Shown here: piece after piece, positions 32,695 to 44,637 of the stretch
How the letters are laid out: the number at the start of each line of letters is the position of its first letter
Position numbering within the stretch: position 1 is the stretch's first letter
Source: Posidonia oceanica
Lineage: Eukaryota; Streptophyta; Magnoliopsida; Alismatales; Posidoniaceae
Reading direction: 5' to 3'
DNA: 64,000 nt
NCBI GenBank assembly: GCA_037176725.1
Contig: JAZBRS010000013.1
Coordinates: 6,947,001 to 7,011,000 of the forward strand
Translations under genes and position numbers: made by a program
The notes under the pieces: model-generated
What the model was told of the DNA's origin: nothing
Databases searched by the model: none
The model's input: the letters and a program-made list of their open reading frames with translations, nothing else

Positions 32695-35600
32695 TGTGAC
32701 CATCCGCTGCTCGGTCCCACAGCGGTCCTCACAACACTACCATAGCTCGCGATGTGATCGTGCCATGAGAGAGGGAGGGAAGTCGCGGTCAGCAGTGAAT
32801 CCAAGGAGAAACTCGACTCGAAAACACTGGGAAAACGCAAAATAAAACAAAGATAAGACAAAAGAGAGTCGCCACCTAGTCTATTATCGGGAAGACGAGG
32901 AAAACCAAGGAAAAGCATAGAAAACTAGCAATTGAATGCAATGCTATGCAAAATGTATGACTCATGCCAAGGATAAGGGCAAAATGGTCATTACGGGCCA
33001 GAGAAAGGGTAAGGACTCTTGTTACGTGCGGAGAAGGTGTTAGGCACCCCCGACACGCCTGAGAAGTCGGTCTTTCTTGGCTAAACGCTCGCATATGCTG
33101 GATGTCGACAATTGCTTGCCTTTGCTATACGCCTGTAGGCGATAGATGCCATGCTATGAATGCTTTAACTGCTTAAAGTGCCTAAATGCCATGTATGGGA
33201 ATTAAACGTGCTATTTACGTGCTCAGCAGTGCTACCAGTGTTCCGAACCGAGCGACTCCTGGTTCGTAAGAACTCCAGGCAGTAAGCATCACTGCCCTAA
33301 TGCAAATGCATGCGATAAAGCAAAACATCGATAAACCACGCAATGCATGCGACATGCAAAGGGGAAAGCGAACAAGGGCGAGAAACCAAATAAAACCACA
33401 CAATGCAAGCGACATGCAAAGCAGATAGAAAGCCGACGTAGAAAACTACAGGAAAGCGTGCAATGCAAGGCGTAAAACTAAAACAGGGATCTGGCAGCAT
33501 GCACAGGTGTTACAGCATGTATCAGAGGCAATAAAACAAGGGAAACGGCGAGCGAAACAAAAGCGACGACTTAAAACCGAGTTCAGCCATCTGTAAGTGT
33601 TGGACACAGCCATGACCTGCATCCAATGTTGGACGCAGGAAAAGCTGGCGTCCAACACAGACAGAAGGTAAAAAAGCATGCAATCTGGAAAACATGCATT
33701 CTAACTATATGAATGTGATGCCAATGTAAGGATGCAGTAGAATATGTGTATGACATGCAGATCAATCAAGACAGCAAATCAGAAATGATTTCAGAGCAAG
33801 ATGCAAGCATAGAACTGAATTTAAGCAGAACAGGCTGTTGGACGCCAGAGATCATAGCGTCCAACGTTGGACGCAAGAAGGCTCTGCGTCCAACACAGGG
33901 CAAGCAGCAGCACAGCAAGATAGCATGCAAATGATAAATAAAGCATTAAAGCATGTATTTGAATTGCTGTAAACAGGTTAGGGCTAAGCATGCATACAGG
34001 TATTGAATAAAAGGTCCAAAAAGAAGGGCATCTGTAAAGCATGCAAGGGAGAAAGCACAGCCAGAGTGTAGGACGCAAGCTACACCTGCGTCCAATGTAG
34101 GACGCAAGGAATGCCAGCGTCCAACACAAGGGAAGGCACAGATAAAAAATAACCTGCAAGAAACCTTGATAAAAACCAAGCAAGCTTGACTACAGCCACT
34201 GAGAGGGCCAAACACACACATGCAAGCATGAATCAAGTCAACATAAAATATCAGAGCATCATGGAAGCATTTAGGCAACAGCAGATGAGCAGCAAAATAT
34301 GACGCAAAGCATATCTGCGTCCAACATAGGATGCAGACAAACCCTGCGTCCAACACATAAAAGTGGCAAATCATTCTACAAGAAGAAACTGAGCTTGGAA
34401 ATCACTTAAACATGCATGCAAGCTATGGAAAACAGTCCAAACAAGATCATGCATCATAGATCGAGCAAGTATTATATATAGAACACTAAGAGAAATATGC
34501 ATAAGGAGAAAAGGGAACAAAACCCATACAAATCCACATGCAACCTTAAAAGGGATTTGCATACCTGGAGAACAGCAGCCACAGGGCCCAAACACCATTA
34601 AGCATGCATAGAGCAAGTTTAAAACTCAAAAGGAAGCAAGACTCAAGCATGGCAGCAAGTACAAGCATGTAGATAGATAGGACGTTGGACACACCAGCGT
34701 CTAACATTGGACGCAGGGTGTACCAGCGTCCAACACAGGCAGGAGGCACACTAAGCTAAAGCAAGAAAGAAAAGTCCAAGCAAGGATCCATACTTGGCAT
34801 AAATCATGCAATAACATTCGTAAGCATCAAGGGAAGCATTTAAAGCAAGCTCACAGAGTTGCAACTAAAACATGCTAACATAAATGCAAAATAAAACAAA
34901 ATGAAACAAATAGCCAGCAGAGGTGTTGGACGCTGCCTCAGGGCAGGTCCAACGTTGGATGCACCAGCTGGTGCGTCCAACAAGTCGGGAACTTTCCCAG
35001 CCAAGATCAGTGGCCAAGGTGGCCAAAAATCGCCAAGTGACTTGCTAGGAAGCAAGAGTGGCCGACGACAAGCATGTCCATATGCTCGGAGCCAGAAATA
35101 GGTGGGTGGATTGCTCCACCCACCTCCTCCTCCTCGCGGCCGGAAAGGCAAGGTGGGGAGGGGTGTGTGCTGTGCTAAAAAGTGGGGAAACTAGCTAGGA
35201 ACGTTACCACATGCATGCACGAGCTAAAGGGATCGAAGGCCTACCTTGGTGCGGCCTAAAACGGCATGTCCACTCTCGGCTAGTCGGCGTGGAAGGTGGC
35301 GGCAAGCCAACTCCGGCGAGCTTCCTTGGCGTGTAGGAGGCACGGGAGAGGGAGCTGGAGGTCTGGGAGTGGTCGTGGGTAATCGCTCTGCGCCGCTCAA
35401 GCTCTGAATCCTCACGAGAGTTGGTGTGGTGATCTCTAGAAGAGGAAGAAGTGGGTTGTTTTGTTGGGTTCATGGGTTTGTTTTCAACGGTGGCAAAGGC
35501 TTTTGGGCTGTCTTTGGCAGGCAATGGCAGGCATGGCAGGGGTCGCTGAGTGTGGGGTGTCCACGGGGGATGTCAGGGAGTTAGTGTGGAAGGTCCGGAT

Positions 35601-36125
35601 GGTCGCCGAAGTCGTTGTGGTGGCAGAGATTGAGTGGCAATGGTAGTGAGGGCGGAGGTGAGCGGGAAACGCGCTGGGGCGGAAAAGAGGCGATGGCAGG
35701 CTGTCACCCGGCCTTGGCGGCTAGTGGGTGACTATAGTGAGGTGAGAGAATGGGTAGTAAGTGTGTACGGGTGGCGGAGGGGACAGGAGGTGAGCCAGAG
35801 GTGGTGGAGCAGCCGCTGCAACTCCCGGCACATTGGACTCCAGCACAGGTTGCGTCTAACATTGGACGCAACCCATGCCTGCGTCCAATGAGCGTAGGAC
35901 GCCAAAGGCTGAAATGGGCTTGGGCCTTGGTTTAAAAATGGTTTAAAAAGTTGGTTAAGGCTTATGTTGAGTTGTGGTTTGGGATTTGGGTTGGTTTTGG
36001 GTAGTTTTGGAATGGGATTTGGTCAAATTGGGTCAGTTTGAAAAAAAAGAGAGCCGTCCCAGAGTCCAAGCAAGCTTCCAAAAGAGGTCGACCATTTTCT
36101 AGGTGGTCAAAATGGGGTGTCAACA
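32695..36125 (-). repeat. Element B 5' LTR (about 3.4 kb)
   Basis: In element orientation it runs from TGTTGACACCCCATTTTGAC to GGTCACA. It shares the family block (32990-33085) and the GAACTCCAGGCAGTAAGC segment (33255-33300) with LTRs A and C. Its middle carries seven cassettes of GCGTCCAA/TTGGACGC inverted words. It is shorter than A and C, mainly because the T/A-rich part is missing. The inner boundary is less certain than the outer one. Confidence 0.75.
33595..35895. repeat. Seven dispersed GCGTCCAA/TTGGACGC palindromic cassettes in LTR B
   Basis: Cassettes near 33605, 33840, 34075, 34315, 34690, 34925 and 35835 each contain two or three copies of TTGGACGC or GCGTCCAA in opposing orientation, for example GCGTCCAACGTTGGACGC near 33860. 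Spacing is roughly 230-370 bases for the first six. Confidence 0.8.
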
Positions 36126-36601
36126 GCTTGTCTGTGATTTCTTGCCCCTGGATTTATTTTAGTTTGCATGTTTTGAATATCATAACATGGCATGTTGCAT
36201 TATTTGGCATCCATATGCCTACATTTGCCACACATGAGCGGATTTGGCCAAGAAAGGCCGACTCATTTGGACGCATGGGGGTGCCTAACCCCTTCCCCAT
36301 GCGTAACAAGAATCCTTGCCATTTCTCTGGACCGCAATGACCTAGTGTCGCATCCATTCAGGATGGATTAGCATGTTTTCAAATTGCATCAATTATTTGC
36401 ACGTGTTTCGCATTCGATTTTCTTCGTCTTTCCAGTTTTCAATAGACTAGGTGGCAACTCCATTCCTTTATTTTTATTTTCCCTTTAGCATTCGCCCGTT
36501 TCTGGTGTTTCTCGAGTTGAGTCCTCTTCGGATGCACCACTTTGCCGTGACCTATCATCAGCTCTCGCTCGAGCACGCGACGACATTTTCTCTTGGTCAC
36601 A
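36126..36601 (+). repeat. LTR D, 3' end of an older family member
   Basis: The plus-oriented end matches the last ~480 bases of LTR C: the conserved block GGGGGTGCCTAACCCCTTCC (36277), AATAGACTAGGTGGCAACTC (36441) and a terminal TTGGTCACA like LTR B. Element B is inserted at 36125/36126, so the rest of D should lie beyond B's missing 3' end. Confidence 0.7.
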
Positions 36602-37557
36602 ATAACTAAACTAAAACAATATAGTTTAGTTTTACTAAATGAAATCTATATATGAACTGTTAGTAACAATTACTCAATATACCTGAAGTGCAAATTTATA
36701 TATAATAACAAAAATGAAAATTCATTATGTTACCTATTGTTGTAACTTATAGACGGTGAAGACGACTGTAAAAGAAGTAGAAAGTGACAGCCTATCAACT
36801 TTGCAAAAGGATCTCATCAACATGAAAAAGGATTTCATATGTCTGAAACAACATGTGAATGACCTTTGCGAAGAGGTTGGCTTTTGTAAAGTTGGCATGA
36901 ATGACATTCTGAAGAGACTTTCAACATTGGAAAGAGAGAACAAAGATCTAAAAGATCAAATAAAGAAACATTCGAAAAATGAAGAGGAGTTGAATGATGA
37001 AGAGAAAGTGAATGATGAAGGAAATATGAAGATGAAGCTGCTAAAGCAACAATAGCAGATGAGGCAACAAACAGTGGACAAAAAGAAGAAGATGATGATA
37101 ATGATGTTCCACTGATTAATAGGCTAAAATTTGTAAAGTATTCAGAAAGCACCAAGGGAGTGGCGCATGTTAAACTTTTGAAGACAGCCAACCAAAAAAA
37201 TAAGACACCATCGTCCATGGTGGGAAAGATCAATATGAAATCAAGAAAGAAGACATCAAAGGCCCTCCCCATCGCCACAGCAAGGCAAACAAATAAGGTA
37301 TGTTATGGCCAATATTGTAAATAATAATTTCCAAACATTCATACTGACATCTATGTTTCACAATCGTGAAGGATGCCCGAAGACATAAATTTAGCGATGT
37401 AAATTGTATAACCGATCATGAGTATCAGTCCATTGATGCATTTTTTGGAGAATACAAAAAACTGTAAGTATACCACATGGAATAGTTGAAAGTGTAATAC
37501 TATCTTTCATGAACTGTTTTAACTGACTATAAACAATTTCTTGTAGGATGAACAAAG

Positions 37558-38673
37558 TGTTGGTAAAATTGCCTCATCTTGGTTTTGATGATAACAAAAT
37601 AATTTGTGTTCTAACCCTTTTTATTAGGTTAAGAAAGCGTTCTTATAGACCTTGAAAAAGAAGAAAGCGAAATAGCTCATGGAGCTTCAATGAAGACATG
37701 AATACTTGTGTTCAACTCTAAATATGTAACTTTTGTATTATGTTTGAGTTGTAATATGTCTTTTGTAAAATCCCCAAAAATCATGAAAGAGTGACCTAGT
37801 TAACCCTAGAGTACCTTCGGTTAGAAGCACTTAGGTTAGAAGCAAGTGATTCAAGAAAATTTGCAAAAAGCTTCTAAATCATGGAAATTGTGTATGCAGA
37901 GTTTTCATGTAAAATGGTATACCGAAATTTTACGGTCTACCAAATCAGAGATTTTCGGCATACCGAAATTTTACGGTCTACCGAATTTGTCGTATTTGCT
38001 ATAACAATCTGAGCTAAAACGGCATACCGAAAAATTTCGGTCTACCATTTTATTAGCCGTTTGTGAACATTGAAAGAACCATTATAGACAAACTTTTACC
38101 CATGTTTTCTTATAAATATGATTCCCATTCATCACATAGACAACACACATCATATAGAACTTCAAGCCATAATATTTTCCAAGCATTCCACTCCTATTTT
38201 GTTAGAAAGATTTCCAAAGTAAGAGAGATACATTCCCATCCTTTCCACCTTGCCAAAAGAGTTTTGGGAGATATAGAAAAGAGTCAACAGAGTTATAATC
38301 TTCAGTTTTCTTGTGTGAGTTCTTCTCCGGAAGCGAGAAGGGTTACCGCGGTTTTTGCTGGAGCTTGGCGTGGTCTCGTCAAGGTGTACGGCAAGATCTT
38401 GGTCCGGAACAAGATCAAAGTTAAGGTAACTCTCGAGGGGATTTCTCAGGGAGTGGACTAGATCGGGGAGGCTGAACCACTATAAAATTACTTGTGTATA
38501 TTTTCATTGCCTCTCATCCCCTTTTATGCATGTTTTAGTTTAAACATTCAAATCCATATCTCCATATTTCATTTACTTGCTAATTTGCTTAAAATAGTTA
38601 AAGAGAATTTAAAATCTACATTTATCCTTTAAATCACTATTCACCCCCTCTAGTGAAGTCTAGAATCCTAACA
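37558..38673 (+). repeat. Element E 5' LTR (1116 bp)
   Basis: Begins TGTTGGTAAAATTGCC and ends GAATCCTAACA. The U3 contains a run of inverted words CATACCGAAAT...ACGGTCTACC (37915-38050), followed by a TATAAAT box near 38110. Confidence 0.9.
38108..38120 (+). promoter_or_regulatory. TATA box in element E LTR
   Basis: TTCTTATAAATATG in the 5' LTR is matched by TTCTTATAAATAGG at about 42710 in the 3' LTR. Its position after the palindromic repeat block fits the U3 core promoter. Confidence 0.55.
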
Positions 38674-38674
38674 A

Positions 38675-38687
38675 TTGGTATCAGAGC
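38675..38687 (+). promoter_or_regulatory. Primer-binding site of element E
   Basis: TTGGTATCAGAGC, complementary to the 3' end of plant initiator methionine tRNA, follows the LTR after one base. This is the standard Ty1/copia primer site. Confidence 0.9.
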
Positions 38688-38730
38688 TTAGTTTTTCTAG
38701 AATATAAGATTTAAACATCTTCTAGTTTGA

Positions 38731-39826
38731 ATGGCTTCATTTAACAATAACATTGTAGAGGGACAAAGTATATATCGACCTCCTTTCTTTGATAGTACAA
38801 ATTATAATTATTGGAAGTGTAAAATGCAAATTTACCTCAAATCTATTGATTTTAATTTATGAAACATTGTTATAAATAGTTATACTCCGAGTAAGAAGGA
38901 TTATAAGAAATGGAATGAAAATGAAATGAAATTAGCTACTTTAGATGCTAAGGGATTGAACATTTTATTTTGTGCTATTAGTCAAGATGAATTCAATCGA
39001 ATTTCTAATTATAGTACTTCTCATGATGCATGACATATTTTAGAAGTAACTCATGAGGGAATAAACCAAGTAAAAGAAAAAAAAAATTAATATGCTTGTA
39101 CATAAGTATAAAATGTTTAAAATGCAACCTAATGAATCCATTGAAAACATGTTTACTAGATTTTCTGATATTACAAATAATTTGCAATCACTTGGTAAAA
39201 GTTTTTCTCAAAGTGATCTAGTTAGAAAATTTCTCCGGTCTTTAACTCCATATTGGGAGAGAAAGACTACTGCCATTGAAGAGGCAAAAGACCTCTCAAA
39301 TTATGCACTAGAAGAACTCATAGGAAATCTCACTTCCTATGAAGTACAAATGATTGAGAAGGAAATAGAAAAAGTTTCAGAAAAAAAGAGTATTGCATTT
39401 AATGCCTCAATCGAATCGGATGATTCGGATGAGGAAGATTTTGCTTTTATTACTAACAAGTTCAAGTCATTCTTAAAGAAAGAAAGGATTCAAAAGAAGG
39501 ACAAGAGAAAAACCAAGAAAAAGAAGGCTCTTCAAACTACATGGGATCATAGCGATACCTCCGATGTAGATGGTGAAGTGGCACACTCATGTTTTATGGC
39601 TATGTCTAGTGAGGTAACATCTTTGGACAATATTGAAGATTTTTCAATTGATGAATTACTTGATGCTTTCAATGAGCTATATTTGAAACATAAGTCTTTG
39701 ATTGGCAAAAACAAAAGTATAAACAAGAGTTTTATGGATATATCTCATGCGAAGGACTTGATTTCAAATGAAAATGAAAAATTGAGATATAAGAATAAAT
39801 CATTTGAAATAGAAAATGATATTTGA
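38731..39826 (+). pseudogene. Element E gag (broken)
   Basis: The frame starts ATGGCTTCATTTAAC and encodes the copia Gag (UBN2-like) N-terminus with RPPFFDSTNYNYWKCKM. TGA at 38860-38862 stops it after 43 codons, another stop lies near 39030, and a shift near 39085 moves the continuation to the frame 39092-39826. That part has MFTRFSDITNNLQSLGKSFS and RKFLRSLTPYWERKTTAIEE, then a lysine-rich segment (KKDKRKTKKKKA) and acidic repeats. The CCHC knuckle expected after this is absent. Confidence 0.85.
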
Positions 39827-42179
39827 AAAATGAGTTGAATATCATGAAAGGTAGATTTGATTTGTTGGAAAGTAACATTGCATCTTTAAAAATCAAAAGT
39901 GAGAATTTACTAATTGATGTTAGAAAGAAAACTCTTGATGGAAGGAAGTAAGAAGTGTGCCTAAAAATGCTATTCGATATGAAAATGGTTTTATTAGACC
40001 GAGAAATAATGAAAGTTATGAATTTATCATGAAGAAGGAAAACAGAGATAAATGGATCCTTAAAATGAGAAATAATAAGACTAATCCATTTGGACCCAAA
40101 ATTATGTGGGTACCAAAATCTCTGCTTGATACTTGATTTCTCCAAGAAGGAGAAGGTACATGGGACTATTAATTATTGACAAATATTAAAAATCCCATTA
40201 AAAAAAAGATGTTTTAAATTTATTGATTAATTAAATTATTTGGATGGAATTTCACTCAATTTATCATGAACTTACATTACAAACAATTGGTATTATTCCC
40301 TAAAAATATATCTTTGTTTTAAATTTCGAATTGGTTCAATTTACCGTTTTAGGATCGGATTTCCGAAAATCCCAGTTTCGAAAGTTCATTTTGATTAGGA
40401 ATTCCGAAAATCCCTGTTTCGGAAGTTCATTTTAGTCCGGAATTCCGAAAATCCCTGTTTCAGAAGATCATTTTGCTTCGGCCTACCGATTTTTTTATGA
40501 AACAAAAATTATGATAGATTTCTTCGGTGAACCAATTTAAATCAGTGTTCCGAAAATTCCTAATTCAGTCTGCCGTTTTTATCCAGTTTGCCGAAATGAC
40601 TGAAAGTTTGAATTTTTGAATTTCTTGACTAAATTTTTTTTTGAAATAATATTCATGGCTTATGATCTTACTGTTTATTGATATTTTATGCCTTTGATAA
40701 AATTTTTGAATCATTATATACAGAATTTAATCTTATGTGATTGTGTTTAAATTAACATATCTCATCTTACGAAGGGTTATAGTGTTTTATCTTATTATCA
40801 TAATTGAATTAATGTAATTCTCTGTCATGATGATGTTAATATCTTGTTATATCATTTTGCTAATATTGAAATGGAAATGAAAGTTTTTACAAGAGTTTTT
40901 AATTCTTAATTTTATCACTACTTGATATTGAACTATTTTACATATGCTTGTTGATAGGAGAAGCATATTGAATATCTTTTACATCATAATATTTTGATCT
41001 TAATGCCTATTAATTGATATAGATTCAACATTGGATATCATATTAATTGATTTTGGCATTTGATTTGATGATAAGTTTTAATTGAATATTTTCCAACAAT
41101 TGGTATCAACATTGAGTATCTTTTAACAATTGATTGGTATCTCTTATAAAAATTAATGAATTTCAAGCTTATTGAATATCTGAATTTTCTCTTTACCCAT
41201 GATTGGTGTAAAGGGGAGCTTACTATGATTCATTGACTATCTTACAATTGGTGATTTTGATGATTCTCACTAAATATCTTTTGATCTTGATGCCTATTGA
41301 TCTAACATATTGGTATAGATTTAACATTTGATATCAATTGACTTTACCATATGAAATTGAAATTCATGCATATCATTTATCATATGAAGTTGAAATTGAT
41401 TGAATATTATTTACTCATCATATTATTGATTAAATAAAAATGAATTCTGATCTTATTAATTATTATTAAACAAAAGAATTGTTTTAGATGCTTATTGCTT
41501 ATCAGTTACCTTTTGAAGATGATTTTGATGATTTCTTATTGAAAATCTTACAAAAGTTGATTTCTTTTCACTTGATATTTTTTCTCACAAATTGACATCT
41601 TGTTATAAATTGGTATTTTTTTTAACAATTGGTATCTTTTAACAAATGGTACTTTTTGGCAAATAAATATCTATGCTTGAAGGAAATGGGAGCTTACTGA
41701 ATATCTATGAATATTTGTTTGATTTGGATGCTTATTGTATATAAGTTACCTTTGAGGATGATTTTTACAATACTTTACCTTTGAGAATGAAGTTGATTCC
41801 TATTGAATATTTTAACATTGATTTTGATGTTTATTGAATATGTTATATAAGTTGATTTTTGATTAAAATAATTTTGATAATGTTTATAAAAGTTGGTTTG
41901 AATGTCTATTGAAAATCATTTACCTTTTGATAATGCTCTTGCTTTTATTGCTTTTATTTCTTTGGATTTATGTCTTCTATTCTTTTTACTTATGACAAAA
42001 AGGGCGAGAAGAATAGGATAGGTTTTCCAAAGCTATGTTTTTTAGCTTATCATGTTATTATAAGATAAGAGGGGGTGCATTCAAATTTTATTGACATATA
42101 TTCATGCATATTCCAAGGGGGAGCCGGTTCTATAGCTTTGTATATTTATATTTTTTGTCATCATCAAAAAGGGAGAGAT
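39827..42179 (+). other. Element E non-coding 3' interior and polypurine tract
   Basis: An AT-rich region without pol motifs. 40340-40580 holds three or four copies of an approximately 57-bp unit built on TTCCGAAAATCCCTGTTTCG and AAGTTCATTTT. Later parts repeat TTGGTATC, TTGAATATC and TTATTGAATAT words. It ends with the polypurine tract AAAAAGGGAGAGAT (42166-42179) directly before the 3' LTR. Confidence 0.65.
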
Positions 42180-43276
42180 TGTTGGCAAAATTGCCTCATC
42201 TCGGTTTTGATGATAACAAAATAATTTGTATTCTAACCCTTTTTATTAGGTTAAGAAAGCGTTCTTATAGACCTTGAAAAAGAAGAAGGCGAAATGGCTC
42301 ATGAAGCTTCAATGAAGACATGAAGACTTGTGTTCAACTCTAAACACGTATTATGTTTGAGTTGTAATATGTCTTTTGTAAAATCCCCAAAAATCATGAA
42401 AGAGTGACCTAGTTAACCCTAGAGTACCTTAAGTTAGAAGCACTTAGGTTAGAAGCAAGTGATTCGAGAAAATTTGCAAAAAGCTTCTAAATCATGGAAA
42501 TTGTATATGCAGAGTTTTCATGCAAAACAGTATACCGAAATTGGACGGTTTACCGAATCAGAGATTTACCAAAATTTTACGGTCTACCAAATTGGTCGTA
42601 TTTGCTATAACAATCTAAGCTAAAACGGCATACCGAAAAATTTCGGTCTACCGTTTTACTAGCCATTTGTGAACGTTGAAAGAACCGTTAGAGAAACTTT
42701 TACCCATGTTTTCTTATAAATAGGACCCTCATTCATCACATAGAAAACACACATCATATAGAGCTTCAAGCCACATTATTTTCCAAGCATTCCACTCCTA
42801 TTTTGTTAGAAAGATTCCCAAAGTAAGAGAGATACATTCTCATCATTTCCACCTTGCCAAAAGAGTTTTGGGAGATATAGAAAAGAGTCAACAGAGTTGT
42901 AATATTCAGTTTTCTTGTGTGAGTTCTTCTCCGGGAGCGAGAAGGGTTACCGCAGTTTTTGCTGGAGCTTGGTGTGATCTCGTCAAGATGTACGGCAAGA
43001 TCTTGGCTCGGAACAAGATCAAAGTTAAGGTGATTCTTGAGGGAATTTCTCGGGGAGTGGACTAGGCCGAGGAGGCTAAACCACTATAAAATTACTTGTG
43101 TATATTTTCATTGCCTCTTATCCCTTTCTATGCATGTTTTAGTTTAAACATTCAAATACATATCTCCATATTTCATTTACTTGCTAATTTACTTAAAATA
43201 GTTAAAGAGACTTTAAAATCCTCATTATCTTTTAAATCACTATTCACCCCCTCTAGTGAAGCCTAGAATCCTAACA
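42180..43276 (+). repeat. Element E 3' LTR (1097 bp)
   Basis: Begins TGTTGGCAAAATTGCC and ends GAATCCTAACA; aligned throughout with 37558-38673. Confidence 0.9.
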
Positions 43277-44637
43277 CAAAGGTTACCGAGTAAATGGGAA
43301 GATTTGTTCAAGGTCTGAAATAAAATCATTGATTTACGACAGTGACACATATGGTTCGGTAAGTTACAATATATAGTTATATCTTGTTCTATTCAATAAT
43401 AACTATTGTTTGGTTATTAAATAGCTAATAGAGGTCTACATTGAGTTAGTGAAAGACCTTTACAACTATTCTGGCGAAAGAGGAGTATACTTCATGGATG
43501 CAATTGCATTGGTAACTAGTAGTCTTTATGAATATAAACTGAAATTGAAATATTATCACTCATCGTAAAAACATTTTAGGTAGGGTTACCGTTTAGTAGT
43601 TGAAATGTAGACAATATTACTCAATATGCCTGAAGTGCAAATATTTTTACTTGTTTTAGTGTTTGAAATCTAAATAGATAATATTATTGTTTATCAATGT
43701 ATATGAAAACAGTGTCACTATTTATCAATATAGTAGTTTTTTTTTTTTTGCAAAATAGTAGAGATACTATTACTGTTTATCAGTAATATGAAAACAGTCA
43801 CTGTTTTTAACCAGATAGGAAATATTAATACTCAATGTAAGTACAGTCAAGAGAGTGTTATTGTTTATCATTTGCTATGAAAACAGTGTTGCAGTTTATA
43901 TGAATGTAACAAAACAATTGATTTCAATTTTGTAGCAATACATAAAAGGCATAATATCAGACCAAGACAAGGAAAATGAAAACAATTTGAAGAAAATGGA
44001 CGGCATGTTGTCGGACTTGGTGAAGAACTTTCAGAATTGCAGGAAAATCTTATTGCCCATCCACGAGAACTTCCATTGGCACCTAATGGAAGTGAATATG
44101 GAAGAGAGAAAAATTTTGGACTACAACTTAATACATAGCCATCCAACCCACATAGAAATTTCTAGATGGGTAAGGTCTCACTATATCTTCTTACATTCAT
44201 TTACATCTACAAATATATACAAAATAGTTACACTAAAACATCGAAGCAGTTTTACTAAAATTGTGTATGTCTGCTGTCAAGTTGTTGTATATCTGTTTTA
44301 CAAAAATTATGTTTGTTGTCTCCATTGGCATAGTGATTGGCTTGCACTCTACTTCTCATAAAAGGGTTTAGTTGAAGACATGGTCAATTGGGATCACATT
44401 GTTGTGACAGACTTTCCTCAGCAATACGAAACTTCCATTGACTGTGGCATTTACTTGATGAAAGCCATTGAGAATGTAGCCCTGGGAAATAGTATCACTT
44501 TCACAAATGAAGACATCAAGAGATTCGGGGCTGAAATTGCATGCCAGATACTTCGAATATCAACAATAGAAGGCTATGCTTTCAAGTTCCCATCACTTCC
44601 AAAATGTGAGGAAGGTGGACCAATAATTATTAGTTGA

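Larger units (their letters stand above)
27239..36125 (-). mobile_element. Element B, 5' part: LTR, gag, protease
   Basis: From the right, the 5' LTR (32695-36125), primer-binding site (32672-32688), leader, gag (to about 29054), protease (28492-28040) and a linker with a G-patch-like segment run up to the solo LTR insertion. The outer LTR edge reads AATGGGGTGTCAACA to 36125 and is followed by GCTTG (36126-36130), the likely right target duplication inside older LTR D. Confidence 0.85.
37558..43276 (+). mobile_element. Element E: gag-only Ty1/copia retrotransposon
   Basis: Complete ends with CAAAG duplicated on both sides (37553-37557 and 43277-43281), LTRs of 1116 and 1097 bp, primer-binding site and polypurine tract. 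The 3.5-kb interior carries only a broken gag; no protease, integrase or RT motifs were found. LTRs differ by many substitutions and small indels (for example the 15-base TAACTTTTGTATTATG region shortened in the 3' copy), so the insertion is not recent. Zinc-knuckle sequence is also missing from gag. It would have depended on a full-length relative. Confidence 0.9.
36753..44637 (+). pseudogene. Ulp1/C48 SUMO-peptidase-like gene, interrupted by element E
   Basis: C48 peptidases cleave SUMO-like proteins; MULE-borne relatives are of unknown substrate. Exons with canonical sites: 36753-37297 (lysine/glutamate-rich coiled coil, one frameshift near 37025-37050), 37372-37463, 37547-43358 (split by element E at 37557/43282), 43425-43511 (LIEVYIELVKDLYNY), 43936-44169 and 44365-44637. 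The catalytic His is in PIHENFHWHL, a candidate Asp follows in ERKILDYN, and the oxyanion Gln and nucleophile Cys are in QQYETSIDCGIYLM. The 5' end may have been lost to LTR D. The gene converges on the MULE transposase at 45228, so it is probably the peptidase gene of a Kaonashi-like MULE rather than a host SUMO protease. Confidence 0.7.

Noticed and set aside
35204..35891. GC-rich frames in LTR B
   Set aside because: Located within the LTR, low-complexity, and no counterpart domain in other LTRs.
38063..38461. 132-codon frame in element E's 5' LTR, partly kept in the 3' LTR
   Set aside because: Conservation is explained by LTR identity, the 3' copy is shorter, and it covers promoter and U5 signals rather than a domain.
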